From contig JBBDXI010000081.1 in the NCBI GenBank assembly GCA_040902425.1, positions 1 through 64,000 of the forward strand: 64,000 nt of DNA. Direction: 5' to 3'. Position 1 is the stretch's first letter, and each line of letters starts with the position of its first letter. The notes under the pieces were generated by a model. The model made no database searches and was not told the DNA's origin. It was given only the letters and a program-made list of their open reading frames with translations. The stretch comes from JBBDXI01 sp040902425 (GTDB taxonomy: Bacteria > Planctomycetota > Phycisphaerae > Phycisphaerales > UBA1924). Shown here one piece after another: positions 34,159 through 42,173 of the stretch. Both the position numbers and the translations under genes were made by a program.

Positions 34159-35043
34159 CGACGTCCACCCCGGCGCATCGCTGGCGGGGAACGACCCCTT
34201 GGACGCCTCCGTCACCGGGTCGGGCGCGCCGGCGCGGTCGGTGAGGTCGGCGGGGCGGGAGCGGTCGCGCGGCGTCCGGCGCCGGTCGAGCCGCGGCGGG
34301 CCGGCGGGCTGGCCCTCGGTGGTGGCGATCTCGCCGGCCTCGATGATCTGCTTGAAGCGCAGCAGGTCCTCGCGGATCTCGGTGCGCGGGTCCTGGCCCA
34401 CCAGCCGCAGGAAGCGGTCCGTCACCTTGCCCCCGGGCGGCAGGTACTCCATGCGGACCTTCACGTGCGTGCCCCGCCCGCCCGACGCCGGGATGAACCG
34501 AACCGAGCCGGTGTGCTCGATGTCCGCGTGCTCCAGGCTCCGCCAGGCGATCGTGTGCGGCGGCTCGTCGTTGATGATCTCGGCATCCCACTCCAGCCGC
34601 TTGCCGGTGGGCCCCTTGGCCACCCAGCACGAGCGCGTCTGGTCGATCACACGGACCTCCTCCAGGTTGCGCATGAAGCGCGGGAGGTTCTCCAGCGAGC
34701 GCCAGAACTGGTAGAGCTGCTCGGGCTCGGCGTTGACGGTGACGGCGGTGTAGATGAGCACGCCCCGCTGGTAGAAGTCCTCCGGGCGCGCCGGGCCGGG
34801 CTCGCGGTGGGTGTCGATGCCCAGGGCCGAGTAGGCCGGGCACACGCCGCGCACGCCGCGGTAGGCCAGGGCCCCGCCCGCGGCCGCCAGCAGCAGGCCG
34901 AAGATGGAGCGGCGCTTGAGCCCGCTGACGAGCAGGGCGGCGCCAACGCCACCGGTGAGGGCCCGCTCGAGGCCGCCGACGTTCTGTACGGGGCCGGCGT
35001 GCCCGGCGGAGCCCGGGGCGTACACGGTGTGATCCGAGACCAT
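34147..35043 (-). CDS. DUF2892-SRPBCC membrane-associated protein
   Basis: A 298-residue protein. Residues 24-65 (VGGLERALTGGVGAALLVSG and LLLAAAGGALAYRGVRG) form the two-helix YgaP-like DUF2892 membrane unit. Residues 85-225 form an SRPBCC (START-like) ligand-binding domain (AVTVNAEPEQLYQFWRSLEN, HTIAWRSLEHADIEHTGSVR). A charged tail follows. Such proteins are described as cyclase/dehydrase-like, with no firm function. GGGGGAA lies a few bases before the ATG. The gene ends inside the octamer element. Confidence 0.9.
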   Translation of the reverse strand: MVSDHTVYAPGSAGHAGPVQNVGGLERALTGGVGAALLVSGLKRRSIFGLLLAAAGGALAYRGVRGVCPAYSALGIDTHREPGPARPEDFYQRGVLIYTAVTVNAEPEQLYQFWRSLENLPRFMRNLEEVRVIDQTRSCWVAKGPTGKRLEWDAEIINDEPPHTIAWRSLEHADIEHTGSVRFIPASGGRGTHVKVRMEYLPPGGKVTDRFLRLVGQDPRTEIREDLLRFKQIIEAGEIATTEGQPAGPPRLDRRRTPRDRSRPADLTDRAGAPDPVTEASKGSFPASDAPGWTSVTN

Positions 35044-35250
35044 GGATGTTCCCCCTGTGGGCCGGGCGACAACCCGTCGCGCCGGCAAGAGCAGAGTAGC
35101 CGGGGCGCCCGGCACACTTCTTAAAATGCGGTTCACCGGAGCGGCGCGGCCCGACGAGGGGGGCCTGACCCGAGGCCGGCATAGTCCCGAAGGCCGCAAG
35201 AAGCGGAGCGGGGAGGGCCCGCGGACGCCGGGGGTTGTGGCCCCGCCTTC

Positions 35251-35256
35251 TACAAT
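35251..35256 (+). promoter_or_regulatory. -10 element before uvrC (leaderless)
   Basis: TACAAT lies five bases before the GTG start. Confidence 0.5.
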
Positions 35257-35261
35257 GGACG

Positions 35262-36716
35262 GTGAGCGACGCCGATCGCGACAACCCGGGTGATGCCGGC
35301 GGCGGCCCCGGCGACGACGCCGGGCGCGGACGCCTGTCGCAGCTGCTGGAGAAGGCCCGCGGCCTGCCGAAGTGCGCCGGCGTGTACCTGATGAAGGACG
35401 CCTCGGGGCGGGTGGTCTACGTGGGAAAGGCCGGGCGGCTTGCGGACCGGGTCAGTTCGTACTTCGTGCCCTCGGCGGACCTGGGCTACCAGAAGCAGCG
35501 GCTGCTGGAGGTGGTCGAGGATTTCGAGACCGTCGAGTGCGAGGGCGAGTGGGAGGCGCTGCTCGCCGAGAACCGGCTGATCAAGGACCTCAAGCCGCGC
35601 TTCAACATCCGCCTCGTGGATGACAAGACCTTCCCCTACCTCGCCGTGACGATGGCCGAGGACTTCCCGCGGGTGCTCATCACCCGCTCGCCGGCCGACC
35701 CGGAGCTGAAGGGCGCCCGCATCTTCGGCCCCTTCACCGCCGTGGGGGCCCTGCGCGAGGCGGTGCAGCTCCTCCAGCGGGTCTTCAAGTTCCGCACCTG
35801 CTCGCTGGACATTGTCGAGGGGGACGACCGGCGGAGGCACTTCCGGCCCTGCATCCTCTACAACATCGGCCAGTGCACCGCGCCGTGCGCCGCCAAGATC
35901 GCCCGCGAGCCCTACCGCGAGGATGCGGACCGCTTCGTCAAGTTCCTGGGGAGCAAGCGCAGCGTGATGCTGCGGGAGATGCGCCAGGAGATGGAGGCGG
36001 CCGCGGCCGAGCTGAAGTTCGAGAAGGCGGCGACCCTGCGCGACCAGGTCCGGGCGATCGAGAAGCTCGATGAGCGCGGGCGCAGGGATGAGGGCTGGCA
36101 GCCGGAGACCGAGGCCAGCTACATCGACCCGCGCAAGGGCCTGCGCTCCCTGCAGAAGACGCTGGAGATGGACCAGCCGATCCGCTGCATCGAGGGGATC
36201 GACATCGCCCACCTCGCCGGCGGCGAGACGGTGGGGAGCAAGGTGTGCTTCGTCGATGGACGGCCGCTGAAGAACGAGTACCGGCGGTACCGGATCAAGG
36301 GCGGGGCGGCGTCGGCGAGCGCGGGCGCGGCGGCGGGGCCCGGGGGCGAGCGCGACCTGCTGCCGCCGGGGATCAACGACGACTACGCGAGCATCCGCGA
36401 GGTGGTGACCCGCCGCTACCGCGAGGCCGGCGAGGGGCACGCGCTCTACCCCGATGTGATCCTGATCGACGGCGGCCTGGGCCAGCTGCACGCGGCCCTG
36501 GAGGCCTTCGGCACGCTGGGCGTGAGGCCGCCGATGGTGATCAGCCTCGCGAAGAAGGAGGAGCTGATCTACATCCAGGACCGCGCAGAGCCGGTGCGGC
36601 TGTCGCGCGACAACGCGGGCCTGCGCCTGGTGCAGGCGATCCGCGATGAGGCCCACCGCTTCGCCCAGCACTACCACCACATCCTGCGGAGGAAGAAGAC
36701 GCTGGAGGAAGGGTGA
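35262..36716 (+). CDS. uvrC: Excinuclease subunit UvrC, short form
   Basis: A 484-residue protein. The GIY-YIG nuclease domain is at the N-terminus (GVYLMKDASGRVVYVGKA, then LLAENRLIKDLKPRFN), cutting 3' of a lesion. A central UVR motif (AAAAELKFEKAATLRDQVRA) contacts UvrB. The RNase H-like domain for the 5' cut follows (EGIDIAHLAGGETVGSKV and VILIDGGLGQLHAA). Full-length UvrC proteins are about 600 residues and end with two helix-hairpin-helix motifs. Here the protein stops soon after HRFAQHYHHILRRKKTLEEG, so those motifs are missing. The GTG start fits the TACAAT hexamer. Confidence 0.92.
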   Translation: MSDADRDNPGDAGGGPGDDAGRGRLSQLLEKARGLPKCAGVYLMKDASGRVVYVGKAGRLADRVSSYFVPSADLGYQKQRLLEVVEDFETVECEGEWEALLAENRLIKDLKPRFNIRLVDDKTFPYLAVTMAEDFPRVLITRSPADPELKGARIFGPFTAVGALREAVQLLQRVFKFRTCSLDIVEGDDRRRHFRPCILYNIGQCTAPCAAKIAREPYREDADRFVKFLGSKRSVMLREMRQEMEAAAAELKFEKAATLRDQVRAIEKLDERGRRDEGWQPETEASYIDPRKGLRSLQKTLEMDQPIRCIEGIDIAHLAGGETVGSKVCFVDGRPLKNEYRRYRIKGGAASASAGAAAGPGGERDLLPPGINDDYASIREVVTRRYREAGEGHALYPDVILIDGGLGQLHAALEAFGTLGVRPPMVISLAKKEELIYIQDRAEPVRLSRDNAGLRLVQAIRDEAHRFAQHYHHILRRKKTLEEG

Positions 36717-36721
36717 CCCGA

Positions 36722-36769
36722 GGGGTCCTATGCGACGCATAGGTCCTATGGGCCTATTGGTCCTATGGG
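36722..36769. repeat. GGTCCTAT-type repeat between convergent genes
   Basis: Repeated GGTCCTATG, CGCATAGGTCCTATGGG and TTGGTCCTATGGG units form partial palindromes. The same words recur at 62941-62987. It lies between the uvrC stop and the stop of the next minus-strand gene, overlapping the latter. Confidence 0.75.
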
Positions 36770-37176
36770 CGGCCCGCGGGCGCCGCCAGCTCCAGCGCCC
36801 AGCGCGGGCCCAGGACCACCGCCTTCCCGATCCGCGCCCGGGCCCACGCCTTCCGGCGCGGCTGCCTGGGCTCCAGCCGGATGTCATCCCACGGGATGCT
36901 CACCGGGCGCGGCCCGAAGAGGCGGATGAACGCCGCGGGCGTGAGGTGCAGGTGGTGCTCATCCGCCGCGACGTGGATGCACAGCCCGAAGTTGAAGAGG
37001 CCGAACGAGAAGCTCTGGAAGTTCCGGCGGACCGCGCCCGGCTCGACGGGCCGAGCGGTGTAGCGCTGCGCCACGATCGACCACCCCGCGCGGACCAGGG
37101 CCCAGACGATGAGGAAATCCAGGCACATGACGCCGCCGATGGCGGCGGCGAGCGTGATGGATTGGAGCGTGGTCAT
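36763..37176 (-). CDS. Small membrane protein with PH-like domain
   Basis: A 137-residue protein. One or two N-terminal membrane helices (LAAAIGGVMCLDFLIVWALV) are followed by a short beta-rich domain (CIHVAADEHHLHLTPAAFIR, then RPVSIPWDDIRLEPRQP). This pattern resembles bacterial PH or GRAM-like domains. The function is unknown. Its 3' end overlaps the GGTCCTAT repeat by a few bases. Confidence 0.7.
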   Translation of the reverse strand: MTTLQSITLAAAIGGVMCLDFLIVWALVRAGWSIVAQRYTARPVEPGAVRRNFQSFSFGLFNFGLCIHVAADEHHLHLTPAAFIRLFGPRPVSIPWDDIRLEPRQPRRKAWARARIGKAVVLGPRWALELAAPAGRP

Positions 37177-37271
37177 GCGGCGGCGGAGGGACGGGGGTGA
37201 TGAGGTGGGCGTGGGAAGCCTACCGGCGAGAGCCCCGCTCCCCGCGTTCCCGGCGCTGCTTGTTCGGCGGG

Positions 37272-37277
37272 TACACT
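37272..37277 (+). promoter_or_regulatory. -10 element before the OGT-like gene (leaderless)
   Basis: TACACT lies six bases before the GTG start. Confidence 0.5.
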
Positions 37278-37283
37278 CGGCCC

Positions 37284-39041
37284 GTGCAGCCGACGCCCCA
37301 GATTCTGGCTGAGATCGAGGCCATGCTCGGGCGCGGGGAGTCGGAGGCGGCCCGCTCAAAGGTCCAGGGGCTGCTCCGGAGGAGCCCGGCGGACCCCGCA
37401 CTCAACGCGTTCATGGCCCGGGCCTTGGCCCGGCTGGGGCAGGCCGGCGCGGCCGAGTACTACGCCGAGCGGGCCCACCGCGCGCTCCCCGCCGACCCGC
37501 TGCTGATGGCCCTCTACGGGCGTGCCCTGTGCATGAGCGGCAAGCAGGCGGAAGCCGTCGAGCTGCTGCGGCGGGCGCTGCTCGCGGCCCCGGGGCTCCC
37601 CGCGGCGTGGCTGCCGCTCATCGTCACGCACTACCAGCGGGGCGAGATGGCCGCGGCCCTGGCGGCGTGCGACGGCGCCGAGCGGGCGGGAGTGCAGAAC
37701 CCCGAGCTCCCCGAGCTGCGGGCCGGGGCGCACCTGGAGTGCGGGGAGCCGGAGGCGGCGGTGAGGGCGCTGGAGGAGGGCCTGCGGCGGTGGCCGGGGC
37801 ACCCCCGCCTCCTCTCGCACCTGTGCTGCGCGATGAACTACAGCCCGGCGACCACGCCCGCGGCGGCGCTGGCGCGGGCGCGGGAGTACGGGGCGGCGCT
37901 GGATCGTGGGCTGCCGCGCCTGCCCCCGGCCGCGCCGTCGCCGGGCGGCGCGGGGAAGAAGCTGACGATCGGGTTCGTCTCGCCGGACCTGCGGGTGCAC
38001 TCGGTGGCGTGGTTCCTGGAGCCGCTGCTGGAGCGCCTCGACCGGGGCCGCTTCGCCGTCTTCTGCTACCACGTGGGGACCGCCGCCGACGGCGTGTCGC
38101 AGCGGCTGAAGGCGCTGAGCCGGCGGTGGCGGCACATCCCGCACGCGGGGCCGACCGACTTGGCGAAGCAGCTGCGGGCCGACGGCGTGGACATCGCCGT
38201 GGACCTGGCCGGGCACACCGACGGGCACCGGCTCGCCGCCTTCCACGTCGGGTGCGCGCCGGTCCAGGCCACGTGGCTCGGCTACCCCAGCACCACCGGC
38301 GTGCGCGGGATCGGCCTGCGGCTGGTGGACTCGCTCACCGACCCGCCGGTGGCCGCGGCGCAGGCGACCGAGCGGCTGGCCCGCCTGGACCCGTGCTTCG
38401 TCTGCTACCGGCCGGACCCGGGGGCCCCGCCGCTGCGGATGCCCGAGGGCGGGGGCATCGTGTTCGGCTCGTTCTCGGCGATGGCGAAGGTCAACGACCG
38501 GTGCGCGGCCCTCTGGGCGCGGGTGCTGGCGCGGGTGCCGGGGTCGCGGCTGCTGCTGAAGAACTGGGGCCTGCGCGAGGCGGGGGTTCGCGAGCGGGTG
38601 CGGGCGCGGCTGGCGGCGGCGGGGATTCCGGCGGAGCGGCTGGAGCTGGCGCCGTGGGCGGAGGGGACGGGGGAGCACCTGGCGATGTACGGTCGGATGC
38701 ACGTTGCGCTCGATACGTGGCCCTACGGCGGGACGACGACAACCTGCGAGGCGCTGTGGATGGGGGTGCCGGTGGTCACGCTGGTCGGCGAGTCGCACGC
38801 GTCTCGCGTCGGGGCGAGCCTCCTCAGCGCGGCCGGGCTGCCGGACTGCATCACGCGGACCGACGATGACTACGTCGAGGCCGCGGCGCGCCTGGCGGGG
38901 GATGCGGCGGGGCTGGCGACCCTGCGCGGGACGCTGCGGGAGCGTGTGGCGGCGTCGCCCCTGTGCGATGCGGGCGGGTTCGCCGGACGGTTCGGGGCGG
39001 CGCTGCGCGAGGGATGGGAAAGCCGGACCCTGGGCGGTTGA
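37284..39041 (+). CDS. TPR protein with O-GlcNAc-transferase (SPINDLY-like) domain
   Basis: A 585-residue protein. Residues 1-200 are TPR helices (RALARLGQAGAAEYYAERAH and following). The C-terminal part is the GT41 catalytic region: LTIGFVSPDLRVHSVAWFLE near residue 228, the HTDGHRLAAFHVGCAPVQAT part, TWLGYPSTTG, and LDTWPYGGTTTTCEALWMG plus GVPVVTL near residue 475. GT41 enzymes move GlcNAc or other sugars from UDP-sugar to Ser/Thr of proteins. The GTG start fits the TACACT hexamer; upstream codons look non-coding. It abuts the first dockerin-cluster gene tail to tail, with one base between stops. Confidence 0.92.
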   Translation: MQPTPQILAEIEAMLGRGESEAARSKVQGLLRRSPADPALNAFMARALARLGQAGAAEYYAERAHRALPADPLLMALYGRALCMSGKQAEAVELLRRALLAAPGLPAAWLPLIVTHYQRGEMAAALAACDGAERAGVQNPELPELRAGAHLECGEPEAAVRALEEGLRRWPGHPRLLSHLCCAMNYSPATTPAAALARAREYGAALDRGLPRLPPAAPSPGGAGKKLTIGFVSPDLRVHSVAWFLEPLLERLDRGRFAVFCYHVGTAADGVSQRLKALSRRWRHIPHAGPTDLAKQLRADGVDIAVDLAGHTDGHRLAAFHVGCAPVQATWLGYPSTTGVRGIGLRLVDSLTDPPVAAAQATERLARLDPCFVCYRPDPGAPPLRMPEGGGIVFGSFSAMAKVNDRCAALWARVLARVPGSRLLLKNWGLREAGVRERVRARLAAAGIPAERLELAPWAEGTGEHLAMYGRMHVALDTWPYGGTTTTCEALWMGVPVVTLVGESHASRVGASLLSAAGLPDCITRTDDDYVEAAARLAGDAAGLATLRGTLRERVAASPLCDAGGFAGRFGAALREGWESRTLGG

Positions 39042-39042
39042 G

Positions 39043-40383
39043 CTACGGGCAACCCGCCGCGTAGCGCGTGAGGAAGCAGGCGAAGTCCTCGACTCGCATG
39101 ACCGGGTACTGCGTGCTCCCGTCGCAGTTGGCGTAGAAGTCGTACACCGCGAACCGCTGGAGGAAACAGGAGAAATCCGCGACGTTGAGCGCGGGGGAGG
39201 CGCCGGACTGATCGCAATCGGCGTAACACTGGCAGACGTTCCAGAGCGCCAGCCCGTGCGGCACGGGATCGCCGCCCGCCCGTGCGAACGTTCCGCCCAC
39301 CGCCAGCGAGCGCCCGGGAAGAGCGCCGCTCGTGCCGAGGGCGTATACGTTGCCGTCGAGCGGCCCGCCCGGCGTAGACCACGCTCGGCCATTCCATCGC
39401 GCGATCCCGCGGCTAGGAACGCCGTTGAAGTGTGTGAACGACCCGCCCACGTAGAGCTGTCCGCCGCTCCCGTCGTCGAAGACCCGCATGCACTCCACGA
39501 TCTTGCCGCCCGTGCTTGCCGCGGACCCGGTTCCTACTGCTTCCCACTCGGCGCCGTTCAAGCGGGCGATCCCGCGGACGCCGGTGGCACCTGCGAGCAG
39601 GAAGTCGCCCCCGGCGTAGAGCCTCGGACCGCTCGGGTCCTGCGGGTACGCGCAGAAGGACATGATCCCGTAAGGGCTTGGAATGATCGCGGTACCGACC
39701 GCCTCCCAGGAGGTCCCGTCCCACCTCGCGACGCCATTGGCCGCAACCCCCCCAAGTGATGTGAACTGGCCCCCAGCGTACAGCCGCATGCCGGAGCCGT
39801 CGTCGAACGCGCCGAGGGCGAGCACCCACGTGCTGTTGCTTGGGTTAGGCTGACCAACGTTCTGCCATATCGTTCCCGTCCACCGCGCGATTCCGCCCGC
39901 AAGCACTCCACCGGCCATCGGCAGCTGCCCGGCCACGTACAGCGCGGGACCGGTCCCGTCATCGAACGTCAACATGTCGTTGACTTGCCTGGGCCCGCCC
40001 CAAATGCCCTGGCCCAGCGCCGACCAGCCGGCACCGTCCCAGCGGGCGATGCAGTCCACGTGGAGTGAGCCGGCATGTATGAAGGTCCCGCCGACATAGA
40101 GCTGCCCGTGAAGCGGGGCCATGCAGATGACGCCTGAACTCAGCGTCGGCGCGAACGCTTCCCAGACCGTCCCTGTCCAACGGAGGATGCGGGCGTCGTA
40201 GCCGCCACCGATGAAGTTCCCTCCGGCGTAGAGAGCCAAGCCACTCCCGTCATCGTGCTCGAGGAAGCAATCGACCGTCGCGGTCGGTTGGCGGATGCCG
40301 GGCCATCCTGACCAGCCGACCTGACAGCCTTGTGCCCACGCCGTTCCCGACGCCGCGAGTGTCAGCGCGCTCAGCCACTTCAT
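39043..40383 (-). CDS. Secreted beta-propeller-like protein with dockerin-type tail
   Basis: A 446-residue protein. The signal peptide is KWLSALTLAASGTAWAQG. About seven repeats of the form LYAGGQFTSLGGVAANGVAR followed by WDGTSWEAVG cover residues 45-380. They predict a kelch/delta-60-like propeller. The C-terminal module has two halves, CYADCDQSGASPALNVADFS and YANCDGSTQYPVMRVEDFAC, ending in YAAGCP. The MKWL start was chosen because the signal peptide begins there. It is the last gene of a run of eight minus-strand dockerin-tailed genes. Confidence 0.9.
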   Translation of the reverse strand: MKWLSALTLAASGTAWAQGCQVGWSGWPGIRQPTATVDCFLEHDDGSGLALYAGGNFIGGGYDARILRWTGTVWEAFAPTLSSGVICMAPLHGQLYVGGTFIHAGSLHVDCIARWDGAGWSALGQGIWGGPRQVNDMLTFDDGTGPALYVAGQLPMAGGVLAGGIARWTGTIWQNVGQPNPSNSTWVLALGAFDDGSGMRLYAGGQFTSLGGVAANGVARWDGTSWEAVGTAIIPSPYGIMSFCAYPQDPSGPRLYAGGDFLLAGATGVRGIARLNGAEWEAVGTGSAASTGGKIVECMRVFDDGSGGQLYVGGSFTHFNGVPSRGIARWNGRAWSTPGGPLDGNVYALGTSGALPGRSLAVGGTFARAGGDPVPHGLALWNVCQCYADCDQSGASPALNVADFSCFLQRFAVYDFYANCDGSTQYPVMRVEDFACFLTRYAAGCP

Positions 40384-40448
40384 AGAGTGCTCCGCTTGCC
40401 CCCAAACCTGTACCGGTGTCTCCCGCCGCGGTTGCGGGATTGCGGGAT

Positions 40449-42140
40449 TCAGGGGCATCCCGCCGCGTACTTCGTCAGGAAGCACCCGAAGTCCTGCACA
40501 TTCAGGGCCGGCGGGACGGTTGACCCGTCGCAGTTGGCGTAGGGCTCGCCGGCCGCGTAGCGGGTAAGGAAGCACCCGAAGTCCTGCACGTTCAGGATCG
40601 GGGCGGCGGTGGAGCCGTCGCAGTTGGGGTAGCAGCCGGCGCACGGCACCGGCACACCCGCGGCCAGCTCGCACTCGTCTGGGACGCCGTCGGCGTCGCA
40701 GTCGTGCAGCGTGCCGGCGAGCAGGTCCGCCCCGTCGGCGATGCCGTTGCCGTTGCAGTCCCAGTCGTTGATCCGCAGGAAGTAGACGTCCTGCTCTCCG
40801 TTGTACGTGGTCGCGTAGGCGAGCGAGGCGCCGACGCGGTCGGAGGCCATGTCGTAGTAGTCGCCCATCTTGTTCTGGTTGGGCCAGCCGACGAGGCTGT
40901 TGTAGGAGGGGCCGATCCCCGTGTTGCCCTGCCAGGTGGTGCCGCCATCGGCCGAGAAGGCGTAGTAGAGGCGCGAGGAGGTGACGCTCAGGCTCTCCCG
41001 GGTGTCGTTCCACACGGCGTCCAGCCGCCCGTCGGGGGCCACGGAGAGGGTGCCGAACCACTGCCAGGCGCCGGCGTTCGCCGGGTCGTTGTTCACGCGG
41101 ATGGGCGCCGGGAGCCAGCTCTGGCCGCCGTCGGTGGAGCGGTTGAAGTAGACATCGAGCGGGTCGGTCGTCCCGACGCGGACGGAGCAGAGGACGTAGA
41201 CCCACCCGTGGCGCGGGCCGCCGGAGCGGTCCACCGCCACCTGCACCTGGCCGAGCAGGCCGCCGGGGTTGGGGCTGCCGGTCACGAACGAGCGGAACGT
41301 GCCCATCGGGACGGTGACGGTGGTGAAGGCCGGCGTCTGGGCCGCGACGCCGGCGTTGAGCGAACGCGCGACCTGGATCGGCCCCGACCCGCCGGGGCTG
41401 AACTGGCCGCCGATGTAGAGCTGGCCCGCGGGGCCGACGTCGGAGATGCCCCACACCGGGACGCGGGGGATGGGGGTGGTCCAGGTCTGGGCCTGGTTGA
41501 ACGACCTCGTGAAGTTGCTGGTGCTCTGGATGACGCTCCAGTGCTGGTAGAGGGCGCCGGCGGTGGGCGCGCCGCTCACATCGACCGTCAGCCACTGCTT
41601 GTCGTCGCCGAAGCTGGTGTAGACGCTGGGGAAGGTCGCGCCGCCGTCGGTGCTCACGAAGACCCACGTCTGGTACGGGCTCGTGGTGAGGCTGCAGTAG
41701 TAGAGGCGGCCCTGGGCGTCGGCGCGGAGGACGGGGTCCGAGCGGAAGATGCCGGGGTCGAGCGGGCCGGGGTTGGTCCAGGTCCGCCCCCCGTCGGTGC
41801 TGTAGGCCCGCCCCGCCTGGCGGAAGTTGGAGGCGATGCTGTCGAACTGGCGCCAGCCGATGGCCAGGCGGTTGGGGGCGGTGGGGTCGATCGCCAGCGA
41901 GGGCTCGTTGGCGGCGTCGCCGACGATGTTCATCCCCTGGGGTCCGACGTTCACCTGCCGCAGCGTGGTATCGCGCGGGCTGTACGCCGGCGAGAGACGG
42001 ACGGGGCCGGGGGGCGCTGGGGGGTCCTGCGTGAACTCGTGCGGGGCCGCGCCGGGGAGGGGGGGCTGCGCGGGGACGTGGCCCGCGGCCATCGCGAACA
42101 CGAGCATCGGGGCACTGTGGATGGGTTGGCGGCGCTTCAT
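40449..42140 (-). CDS. Secreted Asp-box (sialidase-like) protein with dockerin-type tail
   Basis: A 563-residue protein. After a hydrophobic start (PMLVFAMAAGHVPAQ) come at least four Asp boxes of the type S-x-D-G-G-x-x-W (YSTDGGRTWTNPG, STDGGATFPSV, STDGGQSWLPAP, SADGGTTWQGN). Such boxes occur in six-bladed BNR propellers, including sialidases. The catalytic Arg triad could not be assigned, so hydrolase activity is uncertain. A Ca-binding-like stretch DWDCNGNGIADGADLLAG follows, and then the dockerin-type module CYPNCDGS ... YAAGCP. Confidence 0.9.
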   Translation of the reverse strand: MKRRQPIHSAPMLVFAMAAGHVPAQPPLPGAAPHEFTQDPPAPPGPVRLSPAYSPRDTTLRQVNVGPQGMNIVGDAANEPSLAIDPTAPNRLAIGWRQFDSIASNFRQAGRAYSTDGGRTWTNPGPLDPGIFRSDPVLRADAQGRLYYCSLTTSPYQTWVFVSTDGGATFPSVYTSFGDDKQWLTVDVSGAPTAGALYQHWSVIQSTSNFTRSFNQAQTWTTPIPRVPVWGISDVGPAGQLYIGGQFSPGGSGPIQVARSLNAGVAAQTPAFTTVTVPMGTFRSFVTGSPNPGGLLGQVQVAVDRSGGPRHGWVYVLCSVRVGTTDPLDVYFNRSTDGGQSWLPAPIRVNNDPANAGAWQWFGTLSVAPDGRLDAVWNDTRESLSVTSSRLYYAFSADGGTTWQGNTGIGPSYNSLVGWPNQNKMGDYYDMASDRVGASLAYATTYNGEQDVYFLRINDWDCNGNGIADGADLLAGTLHDCDADGVPDECELAAGVPVPCAGCYPNCDGSTAAPILNVQDFGCFLTRYAAGEPYANCDGSTVPPALNVQDFGCFLTKYAAGCP

Positions 42141-42173
42141 GGCATCTCTCCGCTGGTCGTTCAGGGCGGGCGG

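Noticed and set aside
40449..42140. Naming the Asp-box protein a true sialidase
   Set aside because: Asp boxes occur in many propellers and the catalytic Arg triad and Tyr/Glu pair could not be assigned.
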